A DNA stretch of 18,239 bases from an uncultured Flavobacteriales bacterium (GTDB lineage: Bacteria > Bacteroidota > Bacteroidia > Flavobacteriales > UBA1820). Below are positions 1 to 6,008 of the stretch, in pieces (the stretch's first letter is position 1; each line of letters starts with the position of its first letter). The stretch covers positions 1-18,239 of the forward strand of contig CAUHQV010000039.1 of the NCBI GenBank assembly GCA_959608625.1. The letters are read 5' to 3'. The position numbers and the translations under genes were made by a program. The notes under the pieces are model-generated. The model was not told the origin of the DNA. It ran no database searches and saw nothing but the letters and a program-made list of their open reading frames with translations.

Positions 1-1
1 T

Positions 2-247
2 GTATTCGGCGGGGCGGCCGTCGGCCTGCTCGTAGCGTCGCTCACGACCAACCTGCTGTTCACCTATACCCTGATAGAGACCAAAGGATTGGGCTTGTCC
101 ATTGTCGTCTTGTCCATTTGTATCGCGCTGTACATCTATTATGTACGGAAGAACAAAAAGAAAAACGACGGGACGCATTTTGGCCCGGGGACCGGCGGCG
201 GCCAAAACCCTGGCGGAAAAGAAGGGACAACTTATACGGAAGACTGA
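2..247 (+). CDS. C-terminal fragment of a membrane protein (5' end outside window)
   Basis: Only the last 81 residues are visible; the reading frame is open from the left edge and ends at TGA 245-247. The fragment starts with a hydrophobic Gly/Ala/Leu stretch (VFGGAAVGLLVASL), has a short polar patch (TLIETKG), then a second hydrophobic helix (LGLSIVVLSICIALYIYYV). A basic run (RKNKKKN) follows, which by the positive-inside rule places the tail in the cytoplasm. The last ~30 residues are Gly-rich and polar (GPGTGGGQNPGGKEG) and look disordered. I do not recognise the family: a transporter or another polytopic membrane protein would fit. It ends 24 nt before the sigma-factor start, so the two may share a transcript. 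The call as coding is firm; the function is unknown. Confidence 0.7.
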   Translation, partial: VFGGAAVGLLVASLTTNLLFTYTLIETKGLGLSIVVLSICIALYIYYVRKNKKKNDGTHFGPGTGGGQNPGGKEGTTYTED

Positions 248-271
248 TCCTCGTATACCGGCGGTTGACCT

Positions 272-847
272 ATGGATGAAAGCGTCCTGATAAAGCAAGC
301 CTTACGCGGCGATGACCGTTCCTTTGCTGTCCTGGTGGACAAGTACAAGGATATGGTCATGGCTGTGGTAATGCGGGTGGTCAAAAACCGGGAAGATACG
401 GAAGACCTTTCGCAGGACGTTTTTGTGAAAGCTTATATGTCGCTCGGGAAATTCAAAGGCGACTCCAAATTTTCCACCTGGCTTTTCCGCATTGCATTCA
501 ACGAAGCGTCGACATATTACCGTTCGTCTTCGCTGAATACCACTCCGGTGGAGGACTGGATGAATTTCGAGGAAAGCGTGGATACCGGACTTGTAACGCA
601 GATGGAGAACATCAATTCGCAGGAGCGCTCCATGTATATACAGAAGGCGATGGATCGCCTGGACGGACGCGATGCGATGTTGCTCACACTTTTTTATCTC
701 AATGAAAATTCTGTCGCGGAAATTTCCGATATTTGTGCCATGAGCGTGGCCAATGTAAAGACGACTCTCTCCCGGGCGCGGGTGCGGATGGCACAGGTGC
801 TGACGGAGATGCTCGGAAAAGATGCGGCGAAGATGCTAATAGGATGA
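272..847 (+). CDS. ECF-family RNA polymerase sigma factor (sigma-70 group 4)
   Basis: A 191-residue cytoplasmic protein with the two-domain plan of an extracytoplasmic-function sigma factor, which directs RNA polymerase to a small set of promoters. Region 2 spans about residues 21-87: the core-binding part contains DLSQDVFVKAY (45-55), and FSTWLFRIAFNEASTYYRS (67-85) is the -10 recognition helix region. A linker of about 35 residues follows. Region 4 spans about 123-177, with the -35 helix-turn-helix near SVAEISDICAMSVANVKTTLSRAR (147-170). Region 3 is absent, as expected for ECF factors, and length is typical. The start ATG at 272 gives a complete region 2. Its stop overlaps the next start in ATGA, implying translational coupling to a likely anti-sigma protein. 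Target genes cannot be read from the window. Confidence 0.93.
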   Translation: MDESVLIKQALRGDDRSFAVLVDKYKDMVMAVVMRVVKNREDTEDLSQDVFVKAYMSLGKFKGDSKFSTWLFRIAFNEASTYYRSSSLNTTPVEDWMNFEESVDTGLVTQMENINSQERSMYIQKAMDRLDGRDAMLLTLFYLNENSVAEISDICAMSVANVKTTLSRARVRMAQVLTEMLGKDAAKMLIG

Positions 848-1254
848 TTGTTATGGAAAATGTAAACGGAAAATTCGACCAAATGATGCGCAGTGCCCTA
901 TCGGGGATAGGCACATCGCATTCGTTTACGGCACGGCTCATGGTCCGGATCGAACAGGAAAAAGAAGTGGCCCGGGCGCGCCGGATGCAGCGGATAGGTA
1001 TCATTGCGGCGGTGACGGCTTTCGTTTTGGCGCTCGTTTCGCTGGTATTGCTGCTGACTTTGTTCCGGGTGGAAGAAACGGTATCGGTCGGCGTGATAGA
1101 AGGGCTCAAGGATAAAATCTGCCTCTTCTTTTCCGATCTGGTATCCGGAATATCGCTTTCTGCGGTGATAAATACGGTAGTGGTATGCCTGGCAGTGCTG
1201 GCAGTCTTTTCCTGGGACGCTGTGCTGGGAAAAGTGTATACGAAAGATAAATGA
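844..1254 (+). CDS. Small two-helix membrane protein, putative anti-sigma factor
   Basis: A 136-residue protein starting at ATG 844, which overlaps the sigma-factor stop (ATGA); a second ATG at 853 is an equally possible start. The first ~50 residues are polar with a charged helical stretch (MVRIEQEKEVARARRMQR). They are followed by one strong transmembrane helix (about 51-75, rich in Ala/Val/Leu), a loop of about 30 residues, and a second helix (about 107-125). The tail is short and basic (KVYTKDK). Location and coupling suggest it holds the ECF sigma factor at the membrane through its N-terminal part; this is inference from context. I see no His-x3-Cys-x2-Cys zinc anti-sigma motif and no recognisable periplasmic sensor domain. 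The gene ends just before a strong terminator. Confidence 0.75.
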   Translation: MIVMENVNGKFDQMMRSALSGIGTSHSFTARLMVRIEQEKEVARARRMQRIGIIAAVTAFVLALVSLVLLLTLFRVEETVSVGVIEGLKDKICLFFSDLVSGISLSAVINTVVVCLAVLAVFSWDAVLGKVYTKDK

Positions 1255-1272
1255 TCGCCTGCCGATCGAACG

Positions 1273-1305
1273 AAAAAGGGGTCCTGCTATGCAGGACCCC
1301 TTTTT
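1273..1305. terminator. Bidirectional intrinsic terminator between convergent genes
   Basis: A perfect 10-bp stem (GGGGTCCTGC at 1278-1287 with GCAGGACCCC at 1291-1300) closes a 3-nt TAT loop. It is flanked by five A's on the left and five T's on the right, so either strand gives a G/C-rich hairpin followed by a U-run. It lies between the stop of the anti-sigma-like gene (1254, + strand) and the stop of rlmH (1314, - strand), and can terminate both transcripts. Confidence 0.85.
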
Positions 1306-1313
1306 GTTTATCG

Positions 1314-1787
1314 CTATTGATGATGGTAGGGCAATCCGTTGAGAATGGTAAAAGCACGGTATAATTGCTCGGTAAAAAACAAGCGCACCATCTGGTGGGA
1401 GAAAGTCATCTTCGAAAGACTTATCAGCCCATTGGCCCGTTGGTATACTTCTTCCGAAAATCCATAAGGCCCTCCTATGACAAATACCAGGTTCTTGATC
1501 CCGGAATTCATATGCTTCTGGATGTTTTCCGCAAATTCGGGCGAGGAAAAGGGTTTGCCCCGCTCGTCCAATAGCAACACATGATCCGAAGGCTTGATAC
1601 GGGACAGGATATCGGCCCCTTCCCGGGCTTTTTGTTCTTTTTCGGAGAGGCTTCGGGCGTTTTTTACGTCGGGGAGCTCCTCGCGGGAAAAATCGGCAAA
1701 GCGCTTTACCCGTTTTTCGTATTCGCCGATCAGCCCCTCGATAGCCGTAGAATCCGTCCGACCGACGGCGAGCAGGGAAATCTTCAT
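1314..1787 (-). CDS. rlmH: 23S rRNA (pseudouridine-1915-N3)-methyltransferase RlmH
   Basis: The 157-residue product matches the RlmH (SPOUT-class) family in length and motifs. It opens with MKISLLAVGRTD, has LLLDERGKPFSSPEFA (71-86), the SAM-binding glycine loop VIGGPYGFSEEV (103-114), and the conserved end SLSKMTFSHQMVRLFFTEQLYRAFTILNGLPYHH (123-156). These form the trefoil-knot cofactor site and the rRNA-facing C-terminus. RlmH acts as a homodimer on assembled 70S ribosomes and methylates N3 of pseudouridine 1915 in helix 69. Its start ATG (1785-1787) overlaps the stop of the upstream sigma-54-type regulator in ATGA, so the two are cotranscribed and probably translationally coupled. The 3' end faces the shared terminator at 1273-1305. 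Nothing appears missing. Confidence 0.96.
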   Translation of the reverse strand: MKISLLAVGRTDSTAIEGLIGEYEKRVKRFADFSREELPDVKNARSLSEKEQKAREGADILSRIKPSDHVLLLDERGKPFSSPEFAENIQKHMNSGIKNLVFVIGGPYGFSEEVYQRANGLISLSKMTFSHQMVRLFFTEQLYRAFTILNGLPYHHQ

Positions 1788-3025
1788 TGCAGGCCGTACT
1801 GTTTGATCTTCCGGTACAGAGTGCGTTCGGATATGCCCAGTTCCTTCGCGGCATCCTTTCGTTTGGAATGGTGGCGCTCCAGGGCTTTTCGTATCATTTC
1901 TATCTCGTTTTTCTCCAGGGCCAGCGGCTCTTCGTCCTCGGCGGGGTCTTCATAGCTTTCCAGGTCGATCACGCTATCCTGCGTATGGGCCGGGAATTCC
2001 GGTTCTTCACTGGCCGTGCCGGGATGGTCTCCCTTGAAGGCCGGCAGGGCCGTACGGTGCGGGCCCGCAATGTTCTTCAGAAAATCCGGATACCGGTTCT
2101 TCTCGATCAGGGAGGCCACGATCCGTTTGAGCTCTCCCACTTCGCCGCGCAGGTCCGATACCGATTTGGCCAAGACTTCCACTTCCTGGGAATTATAAGA
2201 GGGTTGCGCTATTTTCTGGGGCAGGTTACTGCCGAAAGGCGTTACGGGCAGATAGGCCTGAAGGCCTTGTGCATCGACATACCGGTTGGACTCCATGATG
2301 GATATCTGCTCGGTGAAATTCCGGAGCTGGCGGATATTGCCCGGCCAGTCGTATGCCTTAATAAAGTCGATGGCATCGTCCGACAGGCGTGCCGGCGGCA
2401 TTCGGTATTTTTCAGCGAAATCGGCCGCGAATTTACGGAATAGCAGGTATATGTCTTCCCGTCGGCCGCGCAGGGGGGGCAGGAATATTTCGACCGTGTT
2501 CAACCGGTAGTAAAGGTCTTCCCGGAAACGCCCGTCCCGGATGGCAGTAAGCAGGTTCCGGTTGGTGGCGGCTACAATGCGTACGTCTGTTTTTTGGGTG
2601 ACGGACGAGCCGACTTTCATAAATTCGCCCGTTTCCAATACACGCAGCAGCCTTACCTGGGTCATCAAGGGGAGTTCCCCCACTTCGTCCAGGAATATGG
2701 TGCCCCCGTCGGCTACTTCAAAATACCCTTTCCGCGAACCGGATGCCCCGGTAAAGGCGCCTTTCTCGTGGCCGAACAGTTCGCTCTCGATGGTTCCTTC
2801 CGGGATAGCCCCGCAGTTCACCGCAATATAGGGTTTGTGTTTGCGGTACGAGAGGGAGTGGATGATACGGGGTATGTTCTCTTTTCCTACGCCGCTTTCC
2901 CCTGTCACCAGTACCGAAATATCGGTCGGGGCGACGATCTCCGCTTTTTCGATCGCGCGGTTGAGCGCCGGCGAATTGCCTATGATCCCGAAACGTTGTT
3001 TTATTTCCTGAATGTCGCTTGCCAT
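1784..3025 (-). CDS. Sigma-54-interacting AAA+ transcriptional activator, no receiver domain
   Basis: A 413-residue bacterial enhancer-binding protein. The AAA+ module begins almost at the N-terminus (IGNSPALNRAIEKAEIVA) and has Walker A GESGVGKE (42-49), the sigma-54 contact loop GAFTGA (89-94), Walker B GTIFLDEVGEL (108-118), the RFREDLYYRL segment (167-176) and sensor II WPGNIRQL (227-234). Residues about 260-370 form a low-complexity, partly acidic linker including a short predicted coiled coil (SDLRGEVGELKRIVASLIEKN). A Fis-type helix-turn-helix occupies about 372-413 (KRKDAAKELGISERTLYRKIKQYGL). No response-regulator receiver, GAF or PAS domain is present. I chose ATG at 3023-3025 because a longer frame (to 3058, GTG) would run into the -7 promoter element at 3058-3065. 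It overlaps rlmH by ATGA. Targets are unknown. Confidence 0.92.
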   Translation of the reverse strand: MASDIQEIKQRFGIIGNSPALNRAIEKAEIVAPTDISVLVTGESGVGKENIPRIIHSLSYRKHKPYIAVNCGAIPEGTIESELFGHEKGAFTGASGSRKGYFEVADGGTIFLDEVGELPLMTQVRLLRVLETGEFMKVGSSVTQKTDVRIVAATNRNLLTAIRDGRFREDLYYRLNTVEIFLPPLRGRREDIYLLFRKFAADFAEKYRMPPARLSDDAIDFIKAYDWPGNIRQLRNFTEQISIMESNRYVDAQGLQAYLPVTPFGSNLPQKIAQPSYNSQEVEVLAKSVSDLRGEVGELKRIVASLIEKNRYPDFLKNIAGPHRTALPAFKGDHPGTASEEPEFPAHTQDSVIDLESYEDPAEDEEPLALEKNEIEMIRKALERHHSKRKDAAKELGISERTLYRKIKQYGLQ

Positions 3026-3057
3026 GTATGAAAATAGAAAAAGGGTTAGTCCGAACA

Positions 3058-3065
3058 CAAAGTTA
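3058..3065 (-). promoter_or_regulatory. Bacteroidota -7 element for the sigma-54-type activator gene
   Basis: On the minus strand this reads TAacTTTG, matching the Bacteroidota -7 consensus TAnnTTTG. A TTTG lies upstream (complement of CAAA 3089-3092) at 23 bp, slightly more than the usual 19-21. The predicted transcript starts near 3054 and leaves a leader of about 29 nt before the ATG at 3025. This supports the shorter start for that gene. Confidence 0.5.
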
Positions 3066-3104
3066 CGGAATAACCCTCAATGTAATGACAAAATGTCAGT
3101 TTAT

Positions 3105-3752
3105 TTACTTCCCGAGGCAAAAGTCCAGAACAGCCAGGTATTCTTCAGGAGTCTTCATTTTGTTCTTGTTTTTCTTGAGGAAGGCTTTGATCTCTTTATC
3201 CTTACCCGGGAAAGCGGATGTGATCTCCTTCATGGTCGTGAAAGGAATATAATTTCCATCCCGGGAAATGTAATATTTGTCGATGATTTTGACCACATAG
3301 TCGTGAGGAACTACGAAAAGACGCGAAAAATCGTAGTAGGACTCGATCGTTTTGGCGCTGGTGGTGGCAGGAAGGGGGCTGCCAAAAGAATCGGTTTTTG
3401 GTTTCGGTGTGGCGGAACCTATCCGGTCGCGGAACAGGCCGCCGTCATCCCCGGCCCGAATGATTTCCATGAATCCTTTTTCGGTGGGAACCAATATGCA
3501 GGAATCTATGGCCACGCGGGCAATCTTTTCCGGATTGGTTACATAGTAGATATCTCCATTTTGGGTAAAGACCAACTTTTGGGTGACCACGCTGTAGTTG
3601 AGTATGGCGGAAGTAGATGCCCCGTCATTGTAATATACGATTCCCGGTTTGAATTTTTCGAGGAGCATATGCAGCGTTGTCTCGTCCCTTTCCTGTGCCC
3701 ATGCTGTGGCCGATATGGCAGCGAGTATGGCTAGAGTTAACAGTTTCTTCAT
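3105..3752 (-). CDS. Secreted protein of unknown function
   Basis: A 215-residue protein with a clear Sec signal peptide (MKKLLTLAILAAISATAWAQ, cleavage probably after Ala19), so the product is periplasmic or exported. There is no lipobox cysteine. The mature part starts with a segment of alternating beta-like residues (KFKPGIVYYNDGASTSAILNYSVVTQKLVF, 34-62), then GDIYYVTNPEKIARVAIDSCILVPTEKGFMEII. A Pro/Ser/Thr-rich linker (114-134) separates it from a C-terminal basic helical segment (GKDKEIKAFLKKNKNKMKTPEEYLAVLDFCL). I do not recognise a named family; the first half resembles beta-rich 'G-x-V-x-x-x-D-G ... LNY' segments I associate with exported Bacteroidota proteins, which is an impression only. 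It has its own promoter and stands alone between the sigma-54 regulator and rubrerythrin. Confidence 0.85.
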   Translation of the reverse strand: MKKLLTLAILAAISATAWAQERDETTLHMLLEKFKPGIVYYNDGASTSAILNYSVVTQKLVFTQNGDIYYVTNPEKIARVAIDSCILVPTEKGFMEIIRAGDDGGLFRDRIGSATPKPKTDSFGSPLPATTSAKTIESYYDFSRLFVVPHDYVVKIIDKYYISRDGNYIPFTTMKEITSAFPGKDKEIKAFLKKNKNKMKTPEEYLAVLDFCLGK

Positions 3753-3781
3753 TGTGTTTCTGAGTTTAATTAAGGATTATC

Positions 3782-3789
3782 CAAATATA
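3782..3789 (-). promoter_or_regulatory. -7 promoter element for the secreted protein gene
   Basis: The minus strand reads TAtaTTTG, a full match to the Bacteroidota -7 consensus. It would place the transcription start near 3778 and give a leader of about 26 nt before the ATG at 3752. No clean TTTG sits 19-21 bp upstream, so the -33 element is degenerate. The 175-bp spacer to rubrerythrin is markedly AT-rich. Confidence 0.45.
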
Positions 3790-3889
3790 GAAAAAAAAGC
3801 GATTGTGTGCGAAAAATGATGAAATGTGAGATTTTTTTTTGCAAGGAGGAATTAATGGTCTTTTAACGCAAAAAAAACGAACGTATCCG

Positions 3890-3897
3890 TACATTTG
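3890..3897 (+). promoter_or_regulatory. -7 promoter element for rubrerythrin
   Basis: TAcaTTTG matches the Bacteroidota -7 consensus. The predicted start near 3901 leaves a leader of about 27 nt before the rbr ATG (3928). The -33 box is not clear; T-rich sequence lies at 3861-3864 but at a spacing of 25. The A-run at 3870-3877 upstream may bend the DNA. Confidence 0.45.
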
Positions 3898-3927
3898 TAC
3901 TAACATCAATCAAAATTCAGTTCAATT

Positions 3928-4500
3928 ATGAAAGTTAAAGGAACCCAGACGGAGAAGAACCTGCTGATATCTTTTGCAGGGGAATCTCAGGCGCGTTCGC
4001 GCTACACATTTTTTGCTTCCGTAGCCCGGAAGGAAGGTTATGAACAGATTGCCGCCGTATTTACGGAAACGGCCGAGCAGGAAAAAGAACATGCCGAACG
4101 CTTTTTCAAATTCCTCGAAGGAGGTATGCTGGAGATTACGGCCGCTTATCCGGCCGGCGTGATAGGCAACACGATGGAAAATCTGAAAGAAGCGGCTGCC
4201 GGTGAATACGAAGAGTGGGCCGAAATGTACCCTGCTTTTGCCGAAGTGGCCGAAAAAGAAGGTTTCAAAGAGATCGCCGCTGCCTGGCGTAATATCATCA
4301 AGGTAGAAGAATTCCACGAAAGCCGCTACCTGAAACTCCTCGAACGCGTGGAGACGGGTACCGTTTTTGAAAGGGAAAACGAAATAGAATGGCAGTGCCG
4401 CAACTGCGGATTCGTGTTCCGGGGAAAGAAAGCCCCCAAGATGTGCCCTGCCTGCTTGCATCCCCAGGCTTATTTCGAGCCCAAGCGCGATAATTATTAA
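3928..4500 (+). CDS. rbr: Rubrerythrin
   Basis: A 190-residue cytoplasmic diiron/rubredoxin fusion that reduces hydrogen peroxide with electrons from reduced rubredoxin or NADH-linked donors, a common oxygen defence of anaerobes. The ferritin-like four-helix part covers about 1-145. The expected iron ligands are visible: E19 (AGESQARSRY), E52 and H55 (EQEKEHAERF), E93 and E96 (GEYEEWAEM), E127 and H130 (VEEFHESRY). The C-terminal rubredoxin-like centre has C157-x2-C160 and C173-x2-C176 (CRNCGF, CPACLHPQAYFE). Length and domain order are those of classical rubrerythrin. It is monocistronic, with its own -7 element upstream and a hairpin terminator downstream. A PerR/OxyR operator cannot be identified by eye. 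Confidence 0.97.
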   Translation: MKVKGTQTEKNLLISFAGESQARSRYTFFASVARKEGYEQIAAVFTETAEQEKEHAERFFKFLEGGMLEITAAYPAGVIGNTMENLKEAAAGEYEEWAEMYPAFAEVAEKEGFKEIAAAWRNIIKVEEFHESRYLKLLERVETGTVFERENEIEWQCRNCGFVFRGKKAPKMCPACLHPQAYFEPKRDNY

Positions 4501-4527
4501 TATCTATACGATTTTATCAGGATACTT

Positions 4528-4561
4528 AAAACTCCGGCGAAGATTTCGCCGGAGTTTTTTT
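4528..4561 (+). terminator. Intrinsic terminator after rubrerythrin
   Basis: A stem of AAACTCCGGCGAA (4529-4541) with TTCGCCGGAGTTT (4545-4557) closes a GAT loop and runs into seven consecutive T's (4555-4561). It ends the rbr transcript 28 nt after its stop codon and insulates it from prmC. Confidence 0.88.
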
Positions 4562-4581
4562 ATCGTTTGCCCCCAAAGAGT

Positions 4582-4589
4582 TATCTTTG
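4582..4589 (+). promoter_or_regulatory. -7 promoter element for prmC-lipocalin
   Basis: TAtcTTTG matches the -7 consensus exactly, with a degenerate TTTT box about 20 bp upstream at the end of the preceding terminator's T-run. The predicted start near 4593 gives a leader of about 89 nt to the preferred prmC start (4682), longer than for other genes here, or about 47 nt to the alternative ATG at 4640. Confidence 0.5.
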
Positions 4590-4681
4590 GTAAATATAGT
4601 GAAAGCCGAGGGCAATGTTGAGAGGTCACTCTCAAAAAATTGCCGAGGCGCATCCTGTATTATTTAAAAATAACACAGAAA

Positions 4682-5536
4682 ATGACCTTTTCCCAGTGGC
4701 GCCGGAAATACATCGCAGACCTGGCTCTCCTTTATTCACAATGCGAGGCCGAAGGCCTTTTTTACCGCACGGTGGACTCCCTGTGGGGTATGGATCGCCT
4801 GCACTACAGTTTAAATAAGGACAAGGAATTGTCTGCGGAAGAATCCGGAAAAATATCCCGGATATTCGGGGAATTGTCGGCCGGACGGCCTTTGCAGTAT
4901 ATCACCGGAGTACAGACATTTTTCGGGCGGGATTTTTCGGTGGACATGCGGGTGCTCATTCCCCGGGGAGAGACCGAGGAATTGGCAGCCCTCCTGTTGT
5001 CTGCCCATGGGAAAGAGCCGTTGAGGCTGCTGGATATAGGGACAGGGAGCGGCGCCATCGCCGTAACCCTGGCCGCCGAACGGCCGGGGTGGCAGGTGAC
5101 GGCGATGGATATAAGTCCGGATGCGTTGGAGGTGGCCCGGAATAATGCGAAAAATTTGGGTGCCCCCGTAGATTTTGTACAAGCCGATATCTTGGACGAA
5201 AGCCGGTGGGGAGAATTAAATGTCTATGAAGTGATCGTTTCAAATCCTCCTTACGTGCGGGAGAGCGAAAAAAAGGCGATGCACACCAATGTGCTGAACC
5301 ACGAGCCTCCCGGCGCCCTTTTCGTGCCGGATGCCGACCCGCTGGTGTTTTACCGGACCATCGCCCGGTTTGCCAAGGGCGCACTGGCCCCCGGCGGCAA
5401 ATTGTATTTCGAGATAAATGAGGCGTTGGGGCAGGAAACGACCGCGCTACTGGAAGGATTGGGCTTTGAAGAGGTAAAAATACATCGGGATATAAACGGG
5501 CGCGACCGCATGGCGGAAGCGCGGAAAAACGATTGA
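4682..5536 (+). CDS. prmC: Peptide chain release factor N5-glutamine methyltransferase PrmC
   Basis: The 284-residue product belongs to the PrmC/HemK family, which uses SAM to methylate the glutamine of the GGQ motif in release factors RF1 and RF2, raising termination efficiency. The N-terminal helical domain (about 1-75) ends in the conserved AGRPLQYITG (67-76). Motif I of the Rossmann fold is LLDIGTGSGAIAV (116-128), the acidic SAM-ribose contact is MDISPDAL (142-149), and the catalytic NPPY is at 188-191 (VSNPPYVRESE). Later segments EPPGALFVPDADPL and GGKLYFEIN are typical. One variation is IPRGETEEL (93-101), where IPRPETEEL is usual. I prefer the ATG at 4682 because the family begins near this point; an in-frame ATG at 4640 would add 14 unconserved residues. 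The lipocalin gene follows after 3 nt. Confidence 0.95.
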   Translation: MTFSQWRRKYIADLALLYSQCEAEGLFYRTVDSLWGMDRLHYSLNKDKELSAEESGKISRIFGELSAGRPLQYITGVQTFFGRDFSVDMRVLIPRGETEELAALLLSAHGKEPLRLLDIGTGSGAIAVTLAAERPGWQVTAMDISPDALEVARNNAKNLGAPVDFVQADILDESRWGELNVYEVIVSNPPYVRESEKKAMHTNVLNHEPPGALFVPDADPLVFYRTIARFAKGALAPGGKLYFEINEALGQETTALLEGLGFEEVKIHRDINGRDRMAEARKND

Positions 5537-5539
5537 ATT

Positions 5540-6001
5540 ATGGAAAATAAAATGCGGCAGAAAACGGTCGGGCAGTTGGATGTCCGGCGGTACATGGGAC
5601 TTTGGTACGAGATCGCCCGGTACGACCACCGGTTCGAACGGGGCATGTCGGACGTGACCGCCGAATACGTCCTACGGGAGAACGGGATGATATCGGTGAT
5701 CAACCGCGGTACGAAGGACGGGAAACGCCATGTGGCCCGGGGAAAGGCGAAAATGCCGGACAAATCGCAGCCCGGGAGGTTGAAAGTGTCGTTCTTCCTC
5801 TGGTTTTATTCGGATTATTATATCCTGGAACTGGCCGAAGATTATTCGTATGTCCTTATCGGCAGCAGCAGCGACAAGTATTTATGGATACTCAGCCGTA
5901 CTCCCCAATTGGGGGAGGAGCAGAAAAATTTCCTGTTGTCCCGTGCCCGGCAGCGGGGGTACGACACCTCGAAACTCCTGTGGGTGGAACAATCCCGGTA
6001 A
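5540..6001 (+). CDS. Lipocalin (Blc-like), without visible signal peptide
   Basis: A 153-residue single-domain lipocalin related to bacterial Blc, an eight-stranded barrel that binds lipids or other small hydrophobic ligands. The first signature G-x-W is in MGLWYEIARYDHRFERGM (19-36). The second region is YSYVLIGSSSDKYLWILSRTP (102-122), with the arginine that packs under the G-x-W tryptophan. The end has the expected helix (EEQKNFLLSRARQRGYDTSKLLWVEQ). Classical Blc is an outer-membrane lipoprotein, but this sequence starts MENKMRQKTV directly before the domain and has no hydrophobic leader or lipobox cysteine, so it is probably cytoplasmic. It follows prmC by 3 nt and must be cotranscribed. 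Its stop is 7 nt from that of the convergent phosphoesterase, with no terminator hairpin between them. Confidence 0.9.
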   Translation: MENKMRQKTVGQLDVRRYMGLWYEIARYDHRFERGMSDVTAEYVLRENGMISVINRGTKDGKRHVARGKAKMPDKSQPGRLKVSFFLWFYSDYYILELAEDYSYVLIGSSSDKYLWILSRTPQLGEEQKNFLLSRARQRGYDTSKLLWVEQSR

Positions 6002-6008
6002 AGGCCCC

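Noticed and set aside
733..843. Upstream extension of the anti-sigma-like reading frame to 733
   Set aside because: It lies entirely inside the sigma factor's region-4 coding sequence, and the ATGA overlap at 844-847 gives a natural start.
898..1854. 318-residue open frame on the minus strand crossing the anti-sigma gene, terminator and rlmH
   Set aside because: Composition is rich in Arg/Pro/Cys/His with no domain; it crosses a strong terminator and is antisense or out of frame to recognised genes.
3857..3869. Possible sigma-54 (-24/-12) promoter upstream of rubrerythrin (TGG ... GC)
   Set aside because: The GG-to-GC spacing is 9 rather than 10 bases and the flanking bases do not match TGGCAC or TTGCA; the -7 element at 3890 is a better explanation.
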